Shown here one piece after another: positions 20,732 through 32,900 of a DNA stretch of 64,000 bases. Both the position numbers and the translations under genes were made by a program. The DNA lies in assembly GCF_018873765.1 (NCBI RefSeq), contig NC_057925.1, positions 8,815,568 through 8,879,567 on the forward strand, read 5' to 3'. Origin of the DNA: Telopea speciosissima (Eukaryota > Streptophyta > Magnoliopsida > Proteales > Proteaceae). Numbering within the stretch: position 1 is the stretch's first letter; every line of letters begins with the position of its first letter. A model generated the notes under the pieces. It searched no databases and had not been told where the DNA came from. It worked only from the letters and a program-made list of their open reading frames with translations.

Positions 20732-21428
20732 TAATGGTGTCAATTTTGGATCAGAATCGAAAACCGGTCTGCTAAGAACTGGAACCAACCCATCCAATAT
20801 CTTATTGGTTCGGTTCCTGATTTACTGATAAGTTATTGGTCCAATTCCAGACCTATTAATTAGGAACAGTTGGAACGGGAACAAATGCACATCTTAACCC
20901 TAAATATTATATAATTCTTAAGACTCGAGGTTATGAGAGCTAAGATCAAACCTTTTATTTTTTTCAATCTTTCAATTTTGACTAATACCACTTGTCTCAT
21001 ATACTAGTTTACAAAAGATTTGATTGTAATATTAAAGTTTCATTTGGGAATGTTAACTTAAGAACATACTTTAGAATAATCCTCATTTATGAGGGTGGTG
21101 GTATTCTTACTTATTAATTAATACAAAACAAGAGGTATTATAGACTAATTCTGTGATTTGAGAAAAAAAAAATGAAGCATATCTCATTTGATTGAAACTA
21201 GTGTCTTATTATAATATTATTAAATATCTGTAGCATGTCTTAGAGGATTTTTCTTTTAAAAATTTTTGAACTATTTAAGAATCGAAACCAACCGATACAT
21301 TAGTTAATGGTCGTGGATCTCTAGTTTAAAATCGATTAACTTATTGATCTGATTTTGGTCCTGAGCCCATAGGACTGGAATCATTAAAGAATCGAACTGA
21401 TAGACAACTGGACCAATTGACACCCCTA
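20732..21428. mobile_element. hAT-type MITE, diverged
   Basis: Left end TAATGGTGTCAATTTTGG, right end CCAATTGACACCCCTA, the same terminus family as 4974-5760 and 32698-33239. Flanking bases give no convincing 8-bp duplication, so this copy is older or rearranged. Confidence 0.6.
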
Positions 21429-21772
21429 GAGTGTGCCCTAGTTTCACGGAAATACTACTCTGTCGGGGGAGATCTAGTGCACCACACGTGCTAGTAACTA
21501 TTTAGAGTACAAACCAATTATGGAATGTGATAGGTCATTTTATTTTACCCAAAAACAAAAGTGAGAGGTCATTTTTTAATTGTAAAAAAGTTTGGAAAAA
21601 AGACAAAAGCAACAAAAGTGACAGCTTTCTCAGATCCTTTACACTGTTACAGTAGTTCAATTTTGAACCTCCACCAAAAATAAATCAATGATGAACAATC
21701 AAGATGTGATAAACCCCTAAAAAGAACATTAGATTTTAAAAAACCTAAAAAATTTACTATTTTTTTTTAGTT

Positions 21773-22156
21773 GGGTAAATTACATATCACCCTCTGGTTT
21801 TCAAACGAAACTCAGATCACCTTCTGATTTTTGAAAGAACTCAAACCATCCCCTCTATTGTAACGGCGTTAGCCTACTGTTAGTTATTGGTGTGAAAAAA
21901 CTATTTTACCCTCATACTAAAACATTAGAATTAAATTTACAATACTACCCTTCAAAATCTATGTTTGGATGTCAAGGGTAGTTTAGAGATTTGAATTTAT
22001 TTAACTGGTTGACATCACCACTTAACAACATAAAACTAACGGTAGGGACTAATTTGTCATATTAGGGTCTAAACTAGGAGGTGATTTAAGTTTTTTCAAA
22101 AACTAAGGGTGATCTAAGTTTCATTTAAAAACTAGGGGGTGACGTGTAATTTATCC
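21773..22156. mobile_element. Non-autonomous Mutator-like element
   Basis: 384 bp, left end GGGTAAATTACATATCACCC, right end GGTGACGTGTAATTTATCC, forming imperfect long terminal inverted repeats. The 9-bp flanks match 7/9 but are T-rich and weak. The termini resemble those of the elements at 724 and 8762. Confidence 0.65.
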
Positions 22157-22552
22157 TTTTTTATTTGAGGAATCGATTCACATCCAAAAACCCTAGAAAT
22201 TCTCTGTTTTTGGATTTGAGGACAGATTTTAGGGTTCTTAAGCTCCAATTTAGGCCTATTCCAATCCGATCTGAATCAGAATAGCTAAATGATCAATTCG
22301 GTGGTTTAAAACCGTGATTACGATCAATAATTCTTTAAAAATCTCTTCACTATGGATGAAAAAAAACTTTCCTATTTTTTATTCACTCTTTTTCCTTGCC
22401 TTAACTTCCCATACTCTCAATAGTTAGACATGTACGCATCTTTAGAGGCAACGAGATCTTCTCTAAGGAGCATCCAACGGTTGGGTTGTGCCACACACAT
22501 TCTGGTGAGAGAGAGTCAATGTCAAAGAGAGACGCATCTCGAGAGTCAATGT

Positions 22553-22592
<40 letters not shown>

Positions 22593-22698
22593 ACCTATTT
22601 GTATCAAGTTTGATAATTGAGAAGAAACAAAAACATATAACTTGAAAAGTATACAAATAATAGAGTTGAATTTGAGATCATAAAAAGTGTGCTCACTT
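22157..22698. other. Spacer 3' of LOG, with GA microsatellite
   Basis: No gene. A (GA)n run occupies about 22551-22586. The last part is presumably the LOG 3' UTR. Confidence 0.5.
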
Positions 22699-23948
22699 TT
22701 AGCACCTTTTAACAGAGTCTAACTTGTCCACTTCCCAGCTTTGTCTGGATGCAACCTTCTCATGCAGTGGTGCATACTCCTGAAAATAGAAATCAAAAGC
22801 ATCAACAAATCATTCCCTGCCACTTCCTGCAACTTTCTTTTGTTCCCAAAATCCAATAATTCACTTACAAACCTAAATTAAATTAATCAAAAAGAAGAAA
22901 CTTGAATGTCTTCCATCTTACTTCCATTTTCCTGATCAGCTCTTCTGCTGTATCTGCTGAGACTACAATTTTTCTTGCTGAATCCTCTATGAAACCTTCT
23001 TCTACTGCTTTATCAAAAAGTTGAAGCAAACTGTTATAATATCCATCCACATTTAACAAACCCACCTGTTTCAAATTTCAAAAAGAAGAAGAACAGAGTA
23101 ATCAGAACCCATTTTCCAAATTCCATTTTAATAACAAAAGAGAAACTGGACTAATAGGTTACTACCCATCTTACTGGTTTCTCATGGATTCCTAGTTGAG
23201 ACCATGTTATCATCTCCAACAGTTCTTCCATTGTACCATAACCACCTAAACAGATTTTAGATTTGAGAATTTAGTTTCCATTAATTGATGACTATGGAAG
23301 TAGATGACTTATATTAATGGGTTTGAACAAACCAGGAAGAGCAATGAAAGCATCAGCTTGTTTTGCCATTTCTGACTTCCTTTCATGCATGTCTGCAACT
23401 TTTTTCACTTCTCCAATGGTTACTCCTGATATCTACAAGAAACAGAGTTTTTAGTAAATTTAAGAAAAATAAACAAAAAAAATGAAGAAAAAGCATTACC
23501 TCATGAGACATAAGAGCTTTAGGAATTACTCTGCAACAAGAAAAGAAAAAGAAAAATGTAATCTTGCATTCTCTACTAAAATGCATTTGGAATCAAAAAC
23601 ATGAAAATCAAACCAGTAATGTAAAAGTAATTATTATACCCAAGAACATGACAACCACCATTAAAAACAGTTTGAGAAATTAAACCCATAAGACCTACAC
23701 TTCCTCCACCATAAACCAAATTAATTTTCCTTTGAACCTGAAGAGAGAAACAAGATCAATTAAATTATGTATTAGAAAAAGAACTAAAAGATTAATTTTT
23801 GTTTTTAAATTACCAGTTGTTTTCCAAGTTCAAGAGTTGCATCACTGAAGGTAGACTTGTATCCAGCTCTACTCCCACAGAAGACACAAATCCTCTTGAA
23901 TTTGCCTCTTTTCTCACTTATTACAGATATCTCTTCAGCTCCTTCCAT
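22699..23948 (-). CDS. LOG: Cytokinin riboside 5'-monophosphate phosphoribohydrolase (LONELY GUY)
   Basis: Releases active free-base cytokinin and ribose 5-phosphate from cytokinin ribotides, in cytosol and nucleus. Seven exons, GT-AG and in phase: 23948-23814, 23737-23640, 23530-23500, 23432-23333, 23245-23175, 23065-22922, 22779-22699 (stop 22701-22699), giving 219 aa, the normal LOG length. Residues show [13 protein letters not shown] (17-29), [11 protein letters not shown] in exon 2, VADMHERK (100-107) with the conserved Arg106, and the hallmark PGGYGTMEE at 121-129. The ATG at 23948 is chosen because CVFCGS then starts about 20 residues in, as in the family; the upstream in-frame ATG would add a hydrophobic run not seen in LOGs. 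The protein ends [10 protein letters not shown]. Which LOG paralogue it is cannot be decided by eye. Bacterial-type lysine decarboxylase annotations of this family are misnomers. Confidence 0.95.
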
Positions 23949-24049
23949 CCTTCCTTGAAGCAGAGATAGCACAAAAGAGAAGGGGAGTGATTGATATCCA
24001 AAAAAGAAGAGAAATATAAAGAGTAATAGTAAAACCAAAAGATAAACAA

Positions 24050-24057
24050 TTTATAAG
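24050..24057 (-). promoter_or_regulatory. Putative TATA box of LOG
   Basis: The minus strand reads CTTATAAA, about 100 bp upstream of the LOG ATG, a plausible distance for a short 5' UTR. Confidence 0.45.
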
Positions 24058-24582
24058 ATCATGCATAGAGAGCCATAGTCCGACATACTAGATTGGCTTC
24101 AAATTGCTAGCCTTTAAGCCAAACAAAAAAAACAGGTCCTTTTGTCTGCTTAAACAACAAGTACTTGGTGTTTGAAAAGAGCCAAACAAAACCCATCTCC
24201 ATCTCCCCTTTTAAGATCTTAACCTACCCACCAAATGAGTCTCTTTTTCTCTCAAAAACAAAATTTTTTTTTTAAGGTTTACTATCTTGAATTTCAGAGG
24301 AAACCCATGCCTAATTACCTATTGTTCACCATTTATGTCCCATTCAGTCAATGCTTTTCTTTTATCACTTTCTTGTATGAGTCCCTTCTTTCTTTTTTCC
24401 ACTTTACTAGTATGTCCCCCCCCCCCCCCACATCCCCACCAGCCTGACATAAGCATATGAACAAAGGCCCAAGTATTGTTATGTGTCTAGCTATGAGGGG
24501 GATGTAAGCTATGTGGGTCATACGTAATCATCTAAACCAATGAATGGGTGAGCCTCCAAAAATCAAGTGAGACATTGAAGCA
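24058..24582. other. LOG upstream spacer
   Basis: No gene. Contains a C homopolymer at about 24417-24429. Confidence 0.4.
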
Positions 24583-24748
24583 TCCAGATCCTCTACTCTA
24601 CTTGCCCATCCTGCGCCATGCTGCGTAGACACAGCAAGGTGCGTAATTATCGTCTTACCGCTGCCCGAGTGTGGGTAAGGCGGTAATTACACGTTTTGTT
24701 GTGTCTGCGCAGCACAACGCAGGACGGACAGACGGAAATAGAGGATCC
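24583..24748. mobile_element. GC-rich foldback element
   Basis: A near-palindrome of about 165 bp: AGATCCTCTACTCTA ... TAGAGGATCC at the ends, and inner arms CCTGCGCCATGCTGCGTAGA with TCTGCGCAGCACAACGCAGG. The central loop also pairs (GGTGCGTAATTATCG with CGGTAATTACACG). One of several such elements in the window; related text occurs near 62980-63070. Confidence 0.65.
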
Positions 24749-25080
24749 AAATTGGTCATTGAATCATAGCCCTTCAATTTTGAAAGTCTTTCTTGTGATT
24801 CTATATCAAGATGTCTAAAGGTTTTCATAGCCCTTAAGGGCCTGAGGGACCCCAGCACATTGACCCACCAAATCACAAGTTTTTTTATTTCTTTTTTGGT
24901 AGGAGGGGGGGGGGGGGGAGAGGGTGGCCATCCCTTGATATAGCTAGGCATCTAGCCAAGTTGATCCTTCCTAGTAATGGTGTGAATACATAAGATCTCT
25001 CACCCATGCTTCCATTTATTCTAGAGTCAAAAAGCATCTTCTCTAAGTGTGATAATTCTAGATGACAACTTTACTTAGGC
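24749..25080. other. Spacer without recognisable genes
   Basis: No gene. A G homopolymer lies at about 24905-24918. Confidence 0.4.
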
Positions 25081-25271
25081 TCTGTTTGTTTTGGTGTAAA
25101 ATTTTACGTAAAAATTTTGTACTTTAAAAAATTTGACATGTAAAATTGTACATGATGAAAAGTGTTCCAATGTTTGTTTTTTTATGAAAAAAAACATTGA
25201 AATTTTTATCAACATATAAAAATTTACCAAGGAAATTTTTCCAAGTAAAATTTTACGCCGAAACAAACAGA
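25081..25271. mobile_element. MITE with 27-bp terminal inverted repeats
   Basis: About 190 bp; the left end TCTGTTTGTTTTGGTGTAAA pairs with the right end TTTACGCCGAAACAAACAGA, and further inward AATTTT-rich text also pairs. No clear target duplication, so the superfamily is open. Confidence 0.65.
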
Positions 25272-26083
25272 TTAAAGAAAATAGAAACTTGGGGGAATAT
25301 CATTTTAGAAATTATAGATTAAGAATCACTAAACAAAATATAACTACCAAGTGTGAACATGGATGAGAAGATGATCGAGGCACAGTAATTGAGTTTTGAG
25401 TCAGATTCATGATCATTTTCCCTTCATGCTTTAAAACAAAAGAGTACTGGTTTCATTATTTGTTTTTTAAAGGAGATGTAATTTTCATTGACTTGGTCTT
25501 AACCTCTCTGTTTTGGAATCTATTCTTAAACTGTAAGTCTTGTGCTTTTTATGCTGCCTTAGGGTTAGGGTTTGAGTGTGAAGGGTCCTGGTCCTCTTGT
25601 TCTTTGGGTGTGGTACCTATTTCTTGTTTGTATATTTTTTTTCACTTTTTTTGAAAAATTGATATAAATTATAAAAATAAAATAAAAAAAATAGTTCACG
25701 GGTTCTTAGTTTACTTTTCTATCATTTAAATGAGTTATTTATTGTGGGTTCATGTCTTATATAAACTTGGAGGTCTACCTTACACTTCTTAACAATGAAT
25801 GCATGGTTTTAGAAGGAAATTTTAAGAGTGGGGTTGAGATTTGATATAGGTACCCTTAACTTTTCAATCAATAGGGCCCATCTCTATTAGTTAAAGCACT
25901 TCTTTTATAGGACCAATTCTTAGATTCTTGTTTTTGTCAGCTCCCTTACTTTAATGATTAGTCTTTCAATCCTCTCAAGTTCCTCAAATAACACAATAGA
26001 TACCCTTTGGTTTCTTCCTTTTTTAAAAAATAAAATAAAATCCAACCACAAGTTTTGACAAAGAGCATTGGAGGACTCGGCTC
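25272..26083. other. Spacer without recognisable genes
   Basis: AT-rich, no supported ORF, RNA gene or repeat. Confidence 0.4.
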
Positions 26084-26258
26084 CTGTCCAGCACCCTGTT
26101 GGGGCTGTACGTGCAGCGCCGAATACAGTGAGACGTGAAAAGACCGCTTCATCTCTGTCTGAGCGTTTTGCCTGAGCAAGAGTGAGGTGGTCTTTTCACG
26201 CCTCACTGTATCCGGTACTACACACACAGTCCGGGCAGGATGCTGAACAGGATCTTTT
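26084..26258. mobile_element. GC-rich foldback element
   Basis: About 170 bp with long inverted arms: CCTGTCCAGCACCCTG with the right-arm CAGGATGCTGAACAGG, and ATACAGTGAGACGTGAAAAG with CTTTTCACGCCTCACTGTAT. Arms of about 70 bp enclose a loop near 26160. The short minus-strand ORF crossing it is an artefact. Confidence 0.7.
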
Positions 26259-26804
26259 TGGGAACAGTGGAAGGGAGAAATTCTAATTGAAGTCTGACTG
26301 TAGTGTTGAGGCAGTTTCTTTTCTACAAAGTCAATTCTTTGACAACTGGCCATGGACTAAATTCCTGTTGTTAATCAATATTTTCAAGTCATTAGATAAG
26401 TTAATTGAATGTAAGCTATGTTATGCAAGTAGGGATCTAAGTAAATCCAGCACATAGTTTGGGTAAATAGTGGCAGCAAAGAGTGAACGATCTTATGGTA
26501 GTGGATATTGGTTGGAACTTTGACTGTAAGATACTTTTTTTTTTTAATTTATAGTGTAATAATGTTTCTTTGTCATTACAATTTATGGCAAAAAATTGCT
26601 ATACTTATATATATATATAGACTAAGTTTCCCTCCACCCATAGAGGATAATTCACCCATCATCTTAGGGTTCACAAATCTTTCCTAGGGTTTTAATATGT
26701 TCCAAAATACTCTAACGATTTTTTCTCACCCTCTTCCACCCCACTGTGAATGAGAACCCATTCACCGTGGGTGGAGGAAACTTGGTCCATATATATATAT
26801 ATAT
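26259..26804. other. Spacer with TA microsatellites
   Basis: No gene. TA runs at about 26606-26620 and 26789-26808. Text at 26620-26780 (CTAAGTTTCCCTCCACCCAT ... GTGGGTGGAGGAAACTTGGT) is an inverted pair, so this is another small foldback unit. Confidence 0.45.
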
Positions 26805-27290
26805 ATATGGAAAAAGAACGTTACTTGGTTGCATAGTTCCTGTGCCTAGACATAAGAGCATACAAAATTATCCTCCAACCCCTCCTGAAATAAAAAATCT
26901 CATCCGTATTGATACCCCTACATGTGCTCTCAGTACAAAATTACCACCCAACCCCTCTTGAGATAAATAAAAAAATCTCATATGTGTTGATATCCCTATA
27001 TGTGCTCTCATTGGCCCGGTGCTGGTACAAGGGCTACATGACCAAGCAACGATCTTGCCTTATATATAGAGTTTTTCTTATTGACACTCCTTAATATGTC
27101 AATAATTATAAGGCAAAAAGAATGTTGTCGAGTCATGTGGCTCATGTGGTAAGATATAGGAGTGCGCAAAATTATCAGTCCCCTGAGAAATAAAAATCCC
27201 ATTCATGTTGATGCTCTTGCGTGCGCTCTCATTGGCCCCTGTGCTGGTATCGGACTCACTTGACTAGGCAACAATCTCATGCCCTAATTA
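26805..27290. repeat. Two diverged tandem units of a dispersed element
   Basis: Two related stretches (about 26805-27070 and 27113-27290) share AAAGAACGTTACTTGG-like starts, CGCAAAATTAT-like and GTGCTCTCATTGGCCC blocks and a CTTGACTAGGCAACAATCT-like end. The same vocabulary occurs in the foldbacks at 62521-62870, so all belong to one superfamily of short elements. Confidence 0.5.
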
Positions 27291-27469
27291 TAATCTTATT
27301 TTTTTCCCTCTTAGTATAAAACATGTACTTTTTCTTTTATTGAGAGAGAGACCATTAATTAAATGTAAAACTAATGCTTTGTAAATTATAATTGGAACAG
27401 GCAAAGGTTTATTGGTCAGCTAGCATGCAATTGTACCTATTTTCTCCACAATAGATTTAATGATTTTAA

Positions 27470-27605
27470 TTGTGATCAAGTGGTCACGGTTTCGAGTTTG
27501 GAAACAACCTCTTTGCAAAAACAGGGGTAAAGCTACGCACAATATGACCCTTCGCAGACCCCGCAATGGTGGAAGCCTTGTGCACTAGGTACACCCTTTT
27601 TAATG
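27470..27605 (+). mobile_element. Au-like SINE
   Basis: The order TGTGATCAAGTGGTCAC, GTTTCGAGTTTGGAAACAAC, CTCTTTGCAAAAACAGGGGT, AAGCTACGCACAATATGACC, GACCCCGCAATGGTGGAAGC and CTTGTGCACTAGGTACACCC followed by TTTTT is that of the widespread plant Au SINE. Surrounding 'TTTAATGATTTTAA' and 'TTTTTAATGGTGATTTA' may be a degraded target duplication. Confidence 0.8.
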
Positions 27606-28022
27606 GTGATTTATTCAATTTTACAAATTGAGATATCTACATGTTCTATCTACATGTTCTATTTCACTTTTATTTATCTAATCTACTTGGTGTCAGATAC
27701 TAATGAAACAAAAAGCTTATAAGATTAATTTTAGAGTTTAGCTAAAGGTTTTTGACTGTCGGTGTAACCTAATGCATCAACCCTCCTTCTTTTATACCAC
27801 AGCTTTGGAACCTGCCATGCCAAAGCAAAGGTCGACTTCTCTTTGTCAAGAGTTCAACTGCTCAAGTCAATAGACAATATTACAGGGTGGATCAAATTAA
27901 GCAAATTGCTACCTAACCCTTTTAATAATAGAATCTCAAAGCTCCATAAGTCTCTTAAAATTAGCTCAACTATTCAATTAAGGGAAGAATTGAAGTGCAT
28001 GAATCTATAGTACTCTAAGACG
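27606..28022. other. Spacer without recognisable genes
   Basis: A short repeat (ATCTACATGTTCT twice at about 27632-27660) but no gene. Confidence 0.4.
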
Positions 28023-28190
28023 CGTGGGGCTCCTCTGTAGCGTGACACAGCGTGTAACGCACATTTGACGGTCTGCAATGCACGGGCACGTAGCCCAATA
28101 ATCCACTTATGTGTTGGACTGTATATCCATGCACTACAGACCATCGGATGATGTGCTGCACACTGTGTCGCGCTACCGAGGACCCAAATC
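28023..28190. mobile_element. GC-rich foldback element
   Basis: Arms GGCTCCTCTGTAGCGTGACACAG-like at the left and CTGTGTCGCGCTACCGAGGACC at the right, with inner arms CGGTCTGCAATGCACGGG and CCATGCACTACAGACC. About 165 bp, non-coding. Confidence 0.65.
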
Positions 28191-28436
28191 CCTCGAAGAC
28201 TCCATATTCAAATCCAACCCAAGCTAATTAATTCTTAACTACCTATTCCTAATATCTGTGTTTTGAAGGGTGAAATGTCAGTATTTTAGGAAATGATGCT
28301 TGTCCAATCACCAATCTGACATTCAAAACTACATAGTTGTCTCAAAGACTTTTGTATTTTTTCATCACCTGTGACTACTTTGGAATTGGAACAGCACCAC
28401 TTGGTTCCATGAGTGTTTCAGGGACAAAAACAGGAA

Positions 28437-28715
28437 TCCGGATCTCCACATAGGGACGGGTGGGGACAGATCTGATCCCTCCGGGCATGAATCCCACAAC
28501 CCCATGAAGGGTTCAGATCTGTCCCCACCCATCCCCATGTGGGTAACAAATCTGAACTCCAAAAACAGTACATGATTGTCATAGAAGTGTCAACCCGTCC
28601 CACACCCCCCATGAAGGGGTCAGATTTGTCCCCACCCGTCCCCATGTGGGTAGCGGATCTGAACTCCAAAAACAGTACATGATTGTCATAGAAGTGCCAA
28701 CCCGTTGGGCTAAGT
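28437..28715. repeat. Foldback element with a duplicated arm
   Basis: The arm GATCTCCACATAGGGACGGG ... at 28440-28490 is inverted relative to CCCATCCCCATGTGGGTAAC ... at 28520-28560. A further direct copy of the second arm plus about 60 bp follows at about 28607-28715 (106-bp unit, repeating GAACTCCAAAAACAGTACAT). So the hairpin has one extra arm. Confidence 0.7.
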
Positions 28716-29255
28716 CAGCTTAATCGGGCCTCATAATTTTTTCCCCTTGCACTGTGATCGCTCGAACAGATAGTCGGGCTTGCATATGGTAGGCATGGTC
28801 CCATTTATAAAACGTTCAATCAAGTACTGGTATTTAATTGGGCTTGCAATAATCAGGCTAAACGGGCCTTAGACAAGCCTTAACAGGCTACTAAGACATG
28901 TTTATGTGCAAGAGTGTTGGCGGTAGTGTCTATCTCTTTCTTCCTCAAAACAAGGAGGTAGAAGTGTCTTTTCATATGGAGAGGAGAGAGATAGACTCAT
29001 GGAAGTGTTGGCCTAGCCTACACTCCTGGACACAGTTATTTTTCCCATATATGAATTTTGAGAAATTTTATCTTTTTCTCCCCAATTCCAATTTCTAGGG
29101 TTCCGTCCAATTCCAATTTTAGTATGAACCGGATCAGAATCAATGGAGGCCTATCCAATGTTCCAATTCCGGTTTTTTGAACCTTGTTCAAGGATGATTG
29201 TCCACAAAAACAAAAAATGTCAAATTGACTAGGTCTAGTCAAATGGGCGGGCCAA
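28716..29255. other. Spacer without recognisable genes
   Basis: No supported gene. Text at 29095-29190 (CCAATTCC repeated, TATGAACCGGATCAGAATC) is a degenerate low-complexity repeat common in this window. Confidence 0.4.
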
Positions 29256-29660
29256 TGCATAATTGGAAAACCATGTCTTTTAATTCAACTCGGTTTTGAA
29301 GCTCTTTTCAAAACGCGATGAGTCAACCCAAGTCAGGGCAAATCATTTTTTTTATTTTTTTATTTTTTACTTATTTTCTATTATCTTCTTGACTTTCTTC
29401 AAGTGAGGAGAGACTTGAAGCTATGGTTGCTATATAGATGAGAAGAAAAAAAAAGGAATAATATTGAAGACAAAGAACAAAAATTCTAGGGTTTTATTTA
29501 GTTGTACACCAAATCAATGAACACTCAAACTAACTCAGACCTAATCTAGTCATTTTTTAAACTTGAGTCTCTCCTCGATCATGACTCCTGACCAAGTTTC
29601 ATGTTTTTTTAATTTGACTCAAGTGATTCGCCAGAGTTAAAACCTAGTTTTCCAATTATG
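29256..29660. mobile_element. TIR element with TAATTGGAAAA ends
   Basis: Left end GCATAATTGGAAAACCATG, right end GGTTTTCCAATTATG-type inverted match. Inner text CACTTGAGTCAAATT (minus strand) recurs at 60575-60630. No transposase. Confidence 0.5.
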
Positions 29661-29985
29661 GGCGATGAACTTGTGGATTAGTTCTACCCTAGTAAAATTT
29701 GGGGTATGTGTACATGCAGTAGCCTTCCCTTAATTCCAAACCGTTATTTATGTATTATGAGAAAAATTTTTCCACGACATCAGAGTGCAGTTTCCCATCA
29801 ACAAGCATCGTGTAAAAAGATTCGTGGGGCATTTATTATGTGGAGAGAGAGAGTGTGAGATCCATCATCCATGGCAGGAAATGTGAGAAGATGTGGAGTG
29901 GAATCTGCACACATGCATAGTAGGGATCCTTTTCCCATGTATTATACTACTAAAGCCAATTTCTGTTCCGGCCTTCACCTTCCTC

Positions 29986-32900
29986 TCAAGGGCAAAGTGG
30001 GGAAACCTTCCCTTTTTGAGTCCATTTCACATTGTCACATGAGGCAGTAGGTGTTCCTCCTCCTCCTTCTCTCACTATATTAATATCTTCCAACAAAATC
30101 CCAAGACATGGAAAGGTCTTGCTGCAATCAAATTGCACAGCCACCTCTGAAGCACTTGTCCCTTTGATGTTCTTGTACATCACTTTCTCTACTTGCACTG
30201 CTGAGCTCTGCATACATAGAAAGGATCATGGAAAGGCAATTATTAGTAATTAAAGGAACCAATTAGGGTTGTGATTGACTGTAAGGAAGGGGAGAGGGGT
30301 AAGAGCCAGTCATTATTACTTGTTCCTTGCAGGGCTCATCTTGGTCACAATAGTTCTGATCTATGATTATAGGATTTGTGACATTGTACATAAAGACATT
30401 GTGAAATTTGAATTTCTTTGCACTCCCAGATCCTCCCTGCATGCACACAACATAATTAACAAAAGGCCAAAGATTTCATACATGGTCGTACAAGCATGCA
30501 CGGTCGTGTTCCCTCTCACAAGGAGTTAGAAAAGTCATAAAACCCCACTCCTATTTTAATGCCTTGAAACTCTCACCCTCACAGCCATGTATGAAAACTG
30601 TCCCCTTAACAAAATATGGAAATGTTTACACATAATCACATCTTCAATTGCATATATATACATACAAGCTAGGTCCTTCTAGGTGTCACTATACCTAGAC
30701 TCGCCTAGTGAAGTACCTAGTTTAGTCCATGTGATATAGAACCCCCCACGTACATATCAATGGTCAAATTTTAATCCAAAGCAAGCACAAAAAGTTGTTA
30801 AGACTCTGATTTGAAGTTTTAGTGAATTTCCTAAAATGCCATCAATTGGAGATTAATATAAAATATAAAATGGCATTTTTGTAATTTTAACTACTTACTC
30901 TACTCATTTTAAGCTGAAATTGTAACAATAAAATGCTTGCCTAGTCCTTGATCTATCACATGAACTAACTCATGTGCTATGTACCTTGTGGCAAAGAGTG
31001 AAGTGTTATACTTCTCTAGGCATAGTGACGAGGAAGAAAACCCATACATAGATATGTAGATATTCATGCAGCATCCATGCATGTATCATGTACAAGGTTT
31101 AAAGTATCGGTATTGGATATCGTATTGAACAGGTGGTATTAAGAGACATATTGTATTATATCAGAGAGACACAAGATACAATAAAATACACATGGAAATG
31201 TTTAGGATACATGTGAAATACAGTTTTGAAGCATGAAACACTATAAATAAATTATATGTAAACTATATTATGTATAAAGAAGAGAACAAAGTCCGACAGG
31301 ACAAATGCATTCAATTAATTATGTATAAAGGATGAAGTTTATTACTTGCACTAATACAAATAAAAAAATCATTTTCAGTTTGTGGAAAATATAGGATATA
31401 AATACACACCTCACAAAAAAAACCCTAGTTTGTTGCAATCATTCATGTTGTTTTTCGCTAACCTAGTGATCCATTGCAACAAATGACACGGAAAATCAAA
31501 GTTTGATAGAAAACTGTTCTTGCACAAATATGGTTTCGATCCTTAATTGCAGGTTGTTCGATTACCAACTGATGATTAAATCAACATTGGATGTTGTATT
31601 GTATCAGTACCCTAAAACTAAGATACATATCAGTTAGTATCATATCGGCAAATGTGTTCAGATACTTTAAACCTCGATCATGTATGAATCCACATAATAT
31701 ATAGTTACGTACACACAAGCAAATGTAGATTTGAAAACCTAGCTACCTGTTACCTGCCAAGTCTTGATCCTGACTCCATTTGTGGTTCCATAAAATTTTG
31801 CTCTATCTACTACCACATCTGATACATGGGCTTCTTGATTTCCTCCTCCCAAACTTCCAATGCTGAACTCACCAAAAGAAGTTCAAAAAAATAAGAAAAA
31901 GAGAAATAAAAGTAAAGGAGAATGTTCTCTGTGCTGAGGGCGCAGGTTATGCCCAGACACATGGGGGTGGGTGCAATGACCACCCTGCCCCCCTGAGTGA
32001 CAGGCACATGTGTCTGGGTGCAGCCTGCGATGGGGCACAGAGAACATGAACCCTAAAAGTAAAACCTTTAAAAGTGGGAATGTTTCAGTTTAAAATTTGT
32101 TCAAAAGTTAGGGTTTGAGTTTGATATACCTAATCCCATGACCTGGTCCACAGGTTATGTCATTAGCTTGAACCTTTGATGACCCACTTACAATTGAGAT
32201 GCAATCATCACCTTAAAAGAATCACAAAAAAGAAAAGAAGTTCTTCAACTATATCTTTCCAACCTAAAACCCAAAAAAAAAAATTCACTTTTACCTGTTT
32301 TGATGACACAGCTTTTGATCAGAATGTTTTGCGTCTCAGTAACATGAATTCCATCTGTGTTAGGGCTTTTTCCTGGTGCAGTTATGATGAGATTGATAAC
32401 TTGGACATTCACACAATTCTGAAACGCAACATGCATTTGTTGGGAGTCTTTGATATTTAGGTTTCTCACTTGCAAGTTCTTGCATTCATAAAAGGTTATG
32501 GCCTGTTGAAGACAATACAGAAATGATGAACTTCAATATTTATTCCTTATAACCAAGATTTAAGAACTCGGAGCCGAGGCCGGTTTCGATCACCCACAAA
32601 ATTGAGATTTCCCAGGTTTTGACCGAAACTTGATATTTTTTTGGGCAAAACTCGACATGTCATGGACTAGTCAAAATTGATAGAAATTAGTTGAAACTAA
32701 GGGTGTCAATTTAAAACCGAAACTGAAATCGGCCGTTTAAAACCGAATCGAAATGAAGTAAATCGGTTTGGTTTTGATTTCCAAAGCTAGAATCTTTTCT
32801 GGGTTTGTTTCGGTTTCATGCCTAAAACCGTTAAACCGAACCGAATAACCTATTTTCAAACCGAATAAGGAACCGTAAGAAATTATATTCTTTTTATATT

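Noticed and set aside
22401-22607. 68-aa minus-strand ORF with Ser-Leu repeats
   Set aside because: It is translated from a GA microsatellite.
23949-24038. N-terminal extension of LOG from an upstream in-frame ATG
   Set aside because: The extra 30 residues are hydrophobic and unlike LOG proteins. The ATG at 23948 gives the family's usual start.
25958-26353. 131-aa minus-strand ORF
   Set aside because: It runs through a GC-rich foldback element, so its length comes from the palindrome.
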